This document shows positions 24,079-30,190 of a stretch of 30,190 bases of DNA, piece after piece. The first letter of the stretch is position 1; the number at the start of each line of letters is the position of its first letter. The position numbers and the translations under genes are program-made. This stretch comes from Syntrophaceae bacterium UBA7544. Its GTDB lineage: Bacteria; Desulfobacterota; Syntrophia; Syntrophales; Smithellaceae. Location of the stretch: NCBI GenBank assembly GCA_002479215.1, contig DLME01000100.1:1-30190 (forward strand), given 5' to 3'. The notes under the pieces are model-generated. The model was not told the origin of the DNA, did not search any database, and was given only the letters and a program-made list of their open reading frames with translations.

Positions 24079-25620
24079 TTATTTTTTTGCTGTCGGCGGA
24101 AAGCTTTGATAGGATGTATCCACCGGCGGCATTTTCACGCAATCCTGAATTCTGGGAAGTTTGCCGTAAACAGGGTTCTCCTGCCATCCGTTCATATGCG
24201 CGGCACGCCTTGCCGCCGCCTGAAACTTTTTCCAGTCAGCACTGCCGTAAAGGAACATCTCCTGCGCGGCCATCGAGCCTTCGACGTGAATGGTGTCCAA
24301 CTGCCAGTGATTGCCGGTGATGTCCTTGATCAGCCGCAAAATGCGCAGCCGCTCCTCGGTGGGCACGCCGTCTTTGGCCGCCAGATATTTTTCAATGAAC
24401 GGTTGAATCTCCGGATTTTTCCAGTCGCGGTAGGCCGGCACGGTAGTGGTCAGTCCGCCGCCGATGTCCTGCATGTGCTGACACATCGTGTGGAAGTTGC
24501 TCGCGTAGGTCCACTTCGAGGCGTTGATCGCCATGCGGTTGGGCATCATTACATCCATGCCGAATTCCGTTTGCGGGTCCAGGCAGGCTTGCTTGGCCAG
24601 CATCTGCACCGTTTCCGTGATATAGGCCATCCAGGCCAGCTTTTTGCGCACATGCGGAACATTTTGAACGCCGTTGTATTCGGCAATGAGGCTTGCCGCC
24701 CCGGTCATCATTTCCAGCGTGTGCGTCATCTTGCAGGTACCGAACAAGCGGTGGTAGCTCGCAAAGGCGTAAGCCAGAATCTGCGAGAACTGCCATTCTC
24801 CGCACATGAAGACTCGGTCCCAGGGGATGAACACATCGTCAAAGATGATGAGCGATTCCGAAGGTTGAAGATGCTGGGACATCGGATAGTCGAATTCCCC
24901 TTCGTCGCCGTAGAGGCGCGTGTTGGGTTCCGCACCCAGAAGCTTCACGCCCTTTGCGTTTACAGGCACGGCAAAACCCAAGGCGTAATCCTTGTCGGCT
25001 TCACCGTGGGTCCTGCAGGGCAGGCATAACAGTTCATTGGCGCAGGGCGAGGCGCTGATATGCACCTTGGCGCCCCGGACGACGATGCCGTTCTTTTTTT
25101 TATCCACGATTCTCAAATAAAAATCCTTGTGCTGTTTTTGCTGCGAGGGGTGCAGGCTGCGGTCGCCTTTTACGTCGGTAATCGCCCCGGTGAGGGCGAG
25201 GTCGTTCTTCTGGAGATAGCGGCGGTAATTTTCGACGCGTTCCATATAGTGGGTACCCAGCTTTTTGTCCATCACCTCCGCAGCCACACTGAAAGCGGCC
25301 AGAGCGTCCGCGCCCATGCAGTGCACCAGCACGCCGCCGCCCGCCCGCATGCCCACCATGTAGCATTCGCGCCTGCGAAGCATATCCTGCGGCGTTTTAG
25401 GAGAGGTAAGCAGAAAATTGATATCCTCGCCGTCTTGGTCCTGGGTAACGAAAAGGTGCCGGTAGTCGGGGTGGTTGGGTAAAACGTAATCCATCGCGGC
25501 CATTTCCACAATGGTGCTGACCGTGGGATGTGTCCGGACATCGGCCACTTTTTCACCCAGACACCAGACTTCCCGGCCGTCATTCAAACTTTCCAGATAC
25601 TGTTCGACTGTTTTAATCAT
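24079..25620 (-). CDS. HpaB/AbfD-family protein (4-hydroxybutyryl-CoA dehydratase-like), variant iron-sulfur ligands
   Basis: This 513-residue protein aligns throughout with 4-hydroxybutyryl-CoA dehydratase and 4-hydroxyphenylacetate 3-hydroxylase: TGAITDVKGDR (144-154), IVVRGAKVHI (179-188), EADKDYALGFAVP, LIIFDDVFIPWDRVF (257-271), YHRLFGTCK (289-297) and EERLRILRLIKDITGN. From memory the clostridial dehydratase binds [4Fe-4S] through Cys99, Cys103, His292 and Cys299. Here the counterparts are Val97, Cys101, His290 and Cys296, with one residue less between His and Cys. The FAD fold is kept, but one cluster ligand is missing, so dehydratase activity should not be assumed. The gene is GC-richer than most neighbours. 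AAGGA lies upstream of the ATG. Confidence 0.8.
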   Translation of the reverse strand: MIKTVEQYLESLNDGREVWCLGEKVADVRTHPTVSTIVEMAAMDYVLPNHPDYRHLFVTQDQDGEDINFLLTSPKTPQDMLRRRECYMVGMRAGGGVLVHCMGADALAAFSVAAEVMDKKLGTHYMERVENYRRYLQKNDLALTGAITDVKGDRSLHPSQQKQHKDFYLRIVDKKKNGIVVRGAKVHISASPCANELLCLPCRTHGEADKDYALGFAVPVNAKGVKLLGAEPNTRLYGDEGEFDYPMSQHLQPSESLIIFDDVFIPWDRVFMCGEWQFSQILAYAFASYHRLFGTCKMTHTLEMMTGAASLIAEYNGVQNVPHVRKKLAWMAYITETVQMLAKQACLDPQTEFGMDVMMPNRMAINASKWTYASNFHTMCQHMQDIGGGLTTTVPAYRDWKNPEIQPFIEKYLAAKDGVPTEERLRILRLIKDITGNHWQLDTIHVEGSMAAQEMFLYGSADWKKFQAAARRAAHMNGWQENPVYGKLPRIQDCVKMPPVDTSYQSFPPTAKK

Positions 25621-25740
25621 AGTACTATTTCCTTTTTATATTGATGGTGCGGATTAAATTATGAAACACCGCTTAATAAGCTAAAAAAATACCGAATTAT
25701 CGAGCTAGTATGACCGTATTTTTTTATTCTCTGTGGCGGT

Positions 25741-25765
25741 AAAATGTCAAGAGTAAAGATTTGAC
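25741..25765. repeat. Dispersed intergenic repeat, copy 4 (module 1)
   Basis: AAAATG, 8 bases, AAAGATTTGAC: the outer boxes match 19708-19732 exactly, the middle 8 bases differ. It lies between the AbfD-like and flavodoxin genes. Confidence 0.5.
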
Positions 25766-25823
25766 TCCTGTTGTACCAAAAAGATCACATTGCTCTTTCA
25801 AGAATCTTTTTTAATGAAACTCC

Positions 25824-26303
25824 TTATCTCGTGATTTTAATTTCTCGCAACCACTCGGATACTTTGTTTCGCGCGGTTTTCACATCCCTTCCCCGAATGG
25901 CAGCACCATTTAGCAAGGCCGATTTTGGGCAAAGTTTCGAGATATCCGTAGCGCTTCGTCCCAGACCGCTTCCTTCGTGCGTGCAAAACGGTGCAATGGT
26001 CTTTCCCGAAAAATCGTATTCTGACAAAAAGGTTTTGACTGGAGCGGGAAACGTGCCCCACCAAATAGGGTAGCCTATGAAAACCAAATCATACGGCTTG
26101 ATATTCTCCATTTTTGTTTTCAATGCCGGTTTGTAGCCGGAATCCAGTTCTTGCCTTGCTTGTTGTACAACCGCGTCGTAATCATTAGGATAGGGCTTTA
26201 CGGCCTGAATTTCAAAAATATCGCCGCCCGCGCTTTTGTGAATTTGGTTGGCAATTTCGTGAGTGTTGCCACTATGGGAAAAATAAGCCACCAGAATCAT
26301 CAT
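25824..26303 (-). CDS. Flavodoxin
   Basis: This is a 159-residue short-chain flavodoxin (Flavodoxin_4 type). The FMN phosphate loop is SHSGNTHEIA (9-18), the first aromatic loop YPIWWGTFPAP and the second FCTHEGSGLG. It carries electrons or reduces quinone-like substrates. The AhpD-like gene ends 15 bases upstream, so the two form a likely redox operon. The glycine-rich loop ends in His where classical flavodoxins have Gly/Thr variants, which is within family range. Confidence 0.88.
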   Translation of the reverse strand: MMILVAYFSHSGNTHEIANQIHKSAGGDIFEIQAVKPYPNDYDAVVQQARQELDSGYKPALKTKMENIKPYDLVFIGYPIWWGTFPAPVKTFLSEYDFSGKTIAPFCTHEGSGLGRSATDISKLCPKSALLNGAAIRGRDVKTARNKVSEWLREIKITR

Positions 26304-26318
26304 TTTTCCTCCATCAAT

Positions 26319-26642
26319 TTATTGCTGATCAATTGCTTTTTTCAAGTGAGTAAGGCCCGAGGCTGCAGTGGGCCACCCGGCGTAAAATGCAATATGCGTG
26401 ATCGCAGCCACAAGTTCTTCCTTCGTGAGGCCGTTTTCCAAAGCCTTTTTAAGATGAAACTCGACCTGTTCGATACGATTCAGAGCAACCAGGCATGTGA
26501 CAGTAATTAAGCTTTTATCGCGCTGCGAGAGTCCGGGACGTTTCCAGATATCACCGAAAAGAAAGTCCTGTGTAAGTTTCGCAAATTCCGGTGCTACAGT
26601 CTTTAAGTCATCTATCGCTTTTTGTTCGTTACTATTTGCCAT
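26319..26642 (-). CDS. Carboxymuconolactone decarboxylase/AhpD-like protein
   Basis: This 107-residue protein has the family pattern DIWKRPGLSQRDKSLITVTC, FHLKKALENGLTKEELVAAITHIAFYAGWP. AhpD proper uses a CxxC pair; this protein has no such pair (a single Cys in TVTCLVAL), so it belongs to the decarboxylase-like branch, many members of which act in unknown redox or lactone reactions. A good AAGGAG precedes the ATG. Flavodoxin follows after 15 bases. Confidence 0.85.
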   Translation of the reverse strand: MANSNEQKAIDDLKTVAPEFAKLTQDFLFGDIWKRPGLSQRDKSLITVTCLVALNRIEQVEFHLKKALENGLTKEELVAAITHIAFYAGWPTAASGLTHLKKAIDQQ

Positions 26643-27131
26643 ATGTATCTCCTTTCTTAATTGTTAGGCACAATGATTCCGCTATTTCTCAAATTCCGTG
26701 GATGAGCGTTTTGTAAAAATCTTTGGCTCTTACCGGTAAAGAATATTTTTTTCTTAATTGCAGCTTCCTGCGGGAATGCGCTTCCGGTCAACAGCTCCAC
26801 AATGGCTCTATTACTTACTTTATTGATCTTATACCTCTTGGGATGGTAGATGACTGTTGGTAAAAGCCAGCCCCCACTCTTCTTCATTTTCAGTGAACCG
26901 CCGGGCAAGCGCCCGCATAATGGCTTCCGTAGCCAGCATATGCTTGATCAGGTTTTCATTCTTCACATTTTCTTGGATGGCTTTCAGTGCCGTTTCCCGA
27001 TCCATAAGTTCCTCTGCCCAATGAGGTAGTTTTGGTTATTCTGTGACCAGTCTAAAAAAATAGAGGCGTCCCCATTATTTCTCTTTTTCGAAATTTGGAA
27101 AAATTAACCGGAATGTTATTTGGCAAAAGGT
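26643..27131. other. Decayed intergenic region
   Basis: About 490 bases between the AhpD-like gene and the decarboxylase gene. The only recognisable content is the 144-bp partial copy of the HD gene (26866-27009). A minus-strand frame at 26657-26908 (83 codons) has no family resemblance, starts at TTG inside the copy in another frame, and is probably not a gene. The phrase GAGGCGTCCCCATTATT (27064-27080) is the kind of remnant often seen around mobile-element scars, but no element is visible. Confidence 0.4.
26866..27009 (-). pseudogene. Truncated duplicate of the HD-domain gene
   Basis: These 144 bases align without gaps to 23912-24055, at roughly 90% identity by eye. They include the start ATG (27005) and 46 codons (MDRETALKAIQENVKNENLI and on to EEEWGLA), then the homology stops abruptly and the frame ends within a few codons. 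The HD motif proper is lost, so it cannot be active. Most differences are at third positions or conservative, so the copy was under coding constraint for a while or diverged as a full gene before truncation. Confidence 0.85.
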
Positions 27132-28319
27132 CTATATATTTTCCCTGTTAATGTGCGCGACTTTGGCAACCGGGAAGCCGTTAAAGTCCGTGGCCGAGGC
27201 TAAAGTGTAAGCGCCAATATTTTCCGCGTAAAGCAAATCGTCAATTTGCAAATCTTCCGGCAGTTCATCAGCCAGTGAGATTGTATCAAAAGCGTCGCAG
27301 GTCGGTCCAAAAGTGGCACAAAGTTTGAGTTCGCCATCTTTAAAAGCGTGGAGCGGGTAATGCTGGTGGTCATAAACCTGGCCGGAAAAAGTATGATACA
27401 CGCCATCATCAAGATAATAACAAGTTTTGCCGTCGCGAATGGATTTGCCAATAATTTTTGTCACCAAGGTGCAGGCTGTGGCCACCATAAATCGGCCAGG
27501 TTCGGCAATAACCTGGATGTTGTCTTTGCCGAACAAGCGTTTAATTTCCAAATTCAATTTTTTAGCCAAAGCAGAAAATGATTTTACATCCGGTGTGTAT
27601 TTAACCGGAAACCCGCCGCCAATATCCAAAACTTTTTTCTTTTTGCCCTCTTTATCCGTAAAACCAATTTCAAAATTCCGCAAAGCAACTTCCTTCAAAA
27701 TAGAATGCGTAAAATTTAGCCCTTGCAAATAGTTGTCAAAATTATTGCATTGACTGCCCACGTGAAAACTAATGCCTTCCACATCCAAACCCATGCCAAT
27801 GGCCTCGGCAATTAGATCCACGGCTTCGCCGGGATGCGCGCCAAATTTGGAAGACAGCTCCACCATACTTCCGGTGTTGGGCACGCGAATGCGTAAAATT
27901 AGCCCTACGTCCGGCGCGCGTTGCTTGATTTTTTTCAGTTCCTCAATATTGTCAAAAGTTACCAAAATTTTGTACGGGTTTAATTTTGTCAAAACTTTGA
28001 ACGGTTTAATAGTGTTGGCGTAAATAATTTTGTCCCAAATAAAATCTTGGCGTTCTTTGTCCGGCCAGGTTTCAATATTTTTATAAATAAGCTTGAATTC
28101 GTAAATTGAAGCCACGTCAAAGCTAGAGCCAAGGTCAAACATGGTTTTAATTATCTCAGGATTGGAATTAGCCTTAACCGCAAAATACGGTTGCACATCC
28201 GGCAATTTTTCACGGAATTCCTTAAAATTGTTGCGCAGGACTTCGTGGTCAACCACAAACAGCGGCGTGCCGTTTTTAGCAGCCAATTCCTGCAAAAGTT
28301 GTTTCCTGGTCTCAGTCAT
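27132..28319 (-). CDS. PLP-dependent ornithine (lysine/ornithine) decarboxylase, fold III
   Basis: This 395-residue decarboxylase has the alanine-racemase-like fold. Lys49 in PYFAVKANSNPE binds PLP. Other landmarks are SSFDVAS, GISFHVGSQC, DIGGGFP (the glycine loop), IAEPGRFMVA and the catalytic Cys in FGPTCDAFDTI. The GPTCD motif is that of ornithine decarboxylases and argues against carboxynorspermidine decarboxylase. It should make putrescine from ornithine, which the adjacent homospermidine synthase uses. A TTG at 28328 is in frame, but the ATG at 28319 is preferred. Neither has a clear ribosome site. The pair is separated by 235 bases. Confidence 0.88.
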   Translation of the reverse strand: MTETRKQLLQELAAKNGTPLFVVDHEVLRNNFKEFREKLPDVQPYFAVKANSNPEIIKTMFDLGSSFDVASIYEFKLIYKNIETWPDKERQDFIWDKIIYANTIKPFKVLTKLNPYKILVTFDNIEELKKIKQRAPDVGLILRIRVPNTGSMVELSSKFGAHPGEAVDLIAEAIGMGLDVEGISFHVGSQCNNFDNYLQGLNFTHSILKEVALRNFEIGFTDKEGKKKKVLDIGGGFPVKYTPDVKSFSALAKKLNLEIKRLFGKDNIQVIAEPGRFMVATACTLVTKIIGKSIRDGKTCYYLDDGVYHTFSGQVYDHQHYPLHAFKDGELKLCATFGPTCDAFDTISLADELPEDLQIDDLLYAENIGAYTLASATDFNGFPVAKVAHINRENI

Positions 28320-28554
28320 AGAGTTCAAATTAAATATTTTTAAATGGTGCTTGACATAGCAATTTCAATATCAGATCTTTTTATATTTTCAAGTAAATTG
28401 AAACTCATCCATTTAGGGCAATCTTGAAACCGACACGATCCGGGTACGTTTTTTCTTCACCACCCTTGCGTCTTAGTTTTTGACTTGTCAGTCCTGATCC
28501 TTTTGTGATTATTTTATTATAATTAATTGATTCGGGCATACTTTTTATAATTAT

Positions 28555-30006
28555 TTATGGAATAAACCGGAAGTTTTCAAATTGCCAAACGTCGGCAGTG
28601 GGAGTGTTCGCTGGGTTTTCTTTAAAATAGACTACGCGGTTTTTAATGGGAGTCCAGTTCGAGGCCTTGGAAATAAAATTGCCTAAATAAGGTTTAGCAA
28701 TATCCAGTACAAAGTCGTGCGGTAAATCATCGGGTAAATTCAATCCCCTTTTCGGGTTTTCTATCATCCAAAGTACTGCGCTGATAACCCCGAGCGCGAC
28801 CTGCAAAGTTGTGGCATTTTGTCCTGGTGCCAGCCTTCTGGCTTCTTCTATGGAAAGATCGCTGCCTGTCCACCAGGAAGTGTATTCATGGCCCATAAGC
28901 AAAGCGCCTAAGATATCCGCGCCAGTAGTAATTTCATCGCCCATAATTCTTAATTTTGGCGGCAAAACATAATTTCTGCCGCGAAGTTCGCAAATGGAAG
29001 ACAAAGTTTCGTGGCAAGGCATGTATGCGTAATGCACGGTGGGACGGAAAACGGCCTTTTCTTCTTCCCAAACTGTAAGTCGATCTGATAATCCAAAAGC
29101 TTCGCCATGGCGGATAACCATGCCCACAATTTCCTGGTCTGGAATCCAAGACCTGACCCAGGTGTTCATACCCATTTGCGCCAAAGCGATTTGGTTTTTT
29201 GGGCCATATGGTGGAACATGCGCTAGGTTCGGAAGTTTTTGCTCATGTGTACCCCAGCCCATTTCCGCTGGCGCTGTGCCTTCTTCCCGAAGGCCTTCTA
29301 TGCTCCAGGTGCCCACGAATTCATCCACTTCCTTGGGGCGATTAGTAATTTGCGTGTCGCGCTCGCTGCAATGAATGACTTTGACCTTTAGTTTTTGGGC
29401 AAGCAAATCAAATTTTCGGGATTTGATTAATTCTTCCATTTCTTTGTCTTTCACGGTTACCTTGCCATCAGCTATCATTTTATTTGCAATATCAATCAGG
29501 CCCTGTTTTACAAAATGTGAAATCAGCCCTGGATTAGCGCCATGGTCAACCACTGCACTGGTGGAGTCTTTTGGCCAGTCTTTGATCATTTCGCGGAGTT
29601 TCATTTGCCGCCAGTACAAAGATTTTTCAAACGGACTGTCTTTGTGTATCCCTTCTAAAGAATCCCAAACCTCAACTGAAGTATTTATGTACAAAATATT
29701 ATTGTCATGGCACCAGCCAATAATATCATTGGCGCCAATATTCCAGGCCAAATCTATAATCAGGCCGCCATTGTCAGTGTATTTGGCAAGCTCTTTGCCC
29801 ATATTTTCCAGGGTAACGCGGTTTCGGACAAATTGTACACCTTTATCAGTAAATTTCTTTAAACTTTGGACTTTGTCTTCAAAATCCATAACAGTGACAT
29901 TTTTCGGGTCCACTTTCAAATGCTCAAAAAGAATTGGCAAAGTGCATTGCGAAACCGAGCCATAGCCGATAATTAAAATTTTGTGGTCAAATTTTTTCTT
30001 AGTCAT
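28555..30006 (-). CDS. hss: Homospermidine synthase
   Basis: This 483-residue protein has a saccharopine-dehydrogenase-like fold with the NAD loop IIGYGSVSQCTLPIL (12-26). Family segments are IDLAWNIGANDIIGWCHDNN, YINTSVEVWDSLEG (106-119), DHGANPGLISHFVKQGL, HCSERDTQ, GTWSIEGLREEGTAPAEMGW and HEYTSWWTGSDLS. The enzyme joins two putrescines, or putrescine and spermidine, to homospermidine with NAD as transient oxidant. Length fits the bacterial family (about 475-485). With the downstream decarboxylase it gives a two-gene route from ornithine to homospermidine. Confidence 0.93.
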   Translation of the reverse strand: MTKKKFDHKILIIGYGSVSQCTLPILFEHLKVDPKNVTVMDFEDKVQSLKKFTDKGVQFVRNRVTLENMGKELAKYTDNGGLIIDLAWNIGANDIIGWCHDNNILYINTSVEVWDSLEGIHKDSPFEKSLYWRQMKLREMIKDWPKDSTSAVVDHGANPGLISHFVKQGLIDIANKMIADGKVTVKDKEMEELIKSRKFDLLAQKLKVKVIHCSERDTQITNRPKEVDEFVGTWSIEGLREEGTAPAEMGWGTHEQKLPNLAHVPPYGPKNQIALAQMGMNTWVRSWIPDQEIVGMVIRHGEAFGLSDRLTVWEEEKAVFRPTVHYAYMPCHETLSSICELRGRNYVLPPKLRIMGDEITTGADILGALLMGHEYTSWWTGSDLSIEEARRLAPGQNATTLQVALGVISAVLWMIENPKRGLNLPDDLPHDFVLDIAKPYLGNFISKASNWTPIKNRVVYFKENPANTPTADVWQFENFRFIP

Positions 30007-30085
30007 TTTTTTGATCCGTATCCGCCAAATAATAGTGTTCGAGTTTGTTTTGTTTTTTGATAAGATATTGTTTTTACATGGTTGA

Positions 30086-30112
30086 ACTATAGGAATTACG
30101 GTCTTGTGTCAA
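30086..30112 (-). promoter_or_regulatory. Candidate promoter of hss
   Basis: On the minus strand TTGACA (30112-30107), 15 bases, then TATAGT (30091-30086). The spacer is two bases short of optimal. The leader to the ATG at 30006 would be about 70 bases. Confidence 0.4.
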
Positions 30113-30190
30113 GGAAATCTTGGCCACAAAATGTAGGTTCGGATTATGTTTATTACCGATTGAAATGTTGTATGAATTGGGAAAATAAGA

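Noticed and set aside
23773..25029. 418-codon plus-strand frame opposite the HD and AbfD-like genes
   Set aside because: It is an antisense shadow: no family resemblance, and both minus-strand genes have clear motifs across the whole stretch.
26657..26908. 83-codon minus-strand frame
   Set aside because: TTG start inside a decayed HD copy, different frame, no recognisable domain, no ribosome site.
1..30190. TGA recoded to Trp throughout (alternative genetic code)
   Set aside because: Several intact genes end in TGA, for example at 12040 and 18421, and Trp is encoded by TGG everywhere else.

Overview
The window looks like a piece of a chromosome from an anaerobic bacterium, most likely a deltaproteobacterium of the Syntrophales/Smithella kind. 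This is inferred from gene style only: a biotin-type carboxyltransferase, acyl-CoA enzymes, a 4-hydroxybutyryl-CoA-dehydratase-like protein, an NtrC-type two-component pair and a probable selenoprotein. There is no rRNA, tRNA, CRISPR array, phage module or intact insertion sequence. TGA is an ordinary stop for several genes, so the code is standard.

Layout. 1-1868 (minus): a partial pyruvate/oxaloacetate carboxyltransferase alpha subunit and FabD. 2263-5211 (plus): a membrane histidine kinase and its sigma-54-dependent regulator. 5263-6105 (minus): a membrane-anchored metallo-beta-lactamase-fold hydrolase. 6323-8759 (plus): a QueG-like iron-sulfur protein and a 3-hydroxyacyl-CoA dehydrogenase, closed by a clear terminator. 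8883-10015 (minus): MarC and an OsmC-family protein whose catalytic Cys position is an in-frame TGA followed by a hairpin, i.e. a probable selenoprotein. 10193-14373 (plus): an ATPase with an altered Walker A lysine, two overlapping membrane-protein genes and an Acr3 arsenite carrier. 14481-16377 (minus): an exported nitroreductase-like protein, an FmdB zinc ribbon, and a small exported protein interrupted by TGA. 16607-18421 (plus): a GC-rich long-chain acyl-CoA ligase.

18731-30006 is all on the minus strand: an Ntn hydrolase, a PNPOx-like flavoprotein, a short-chain dehydrogenase, a DinB-like protein, a lipoprotein, a three-domain regulator (HTH, HATPase, DUF4325), an HD-domain protein, the HpaB/AbfD-like enzyme, a flavodoxin, an AhpD-like protein, a truncated copy of the HD gene, and a polyamine pair (ornithine decarboxylase-like and homospermidine synthase) predicted to make homospermidine from ornithine.

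The strongest non-routine signals are: (1) the selenocysteine-type OsmC; (2) two 52-bp operator elements of identical geometry, one over the promoter of the HTH-HATPase-DUF4325 regulator and one between it and the lipoprotein gene, which suggest a small self-controlled regulon; (3) a 40-bp promoter element shared by the QueG-like gene and the variant ATPase gene 3.9 kb away; and (4) several active-site departures in otherwise ordinary families.
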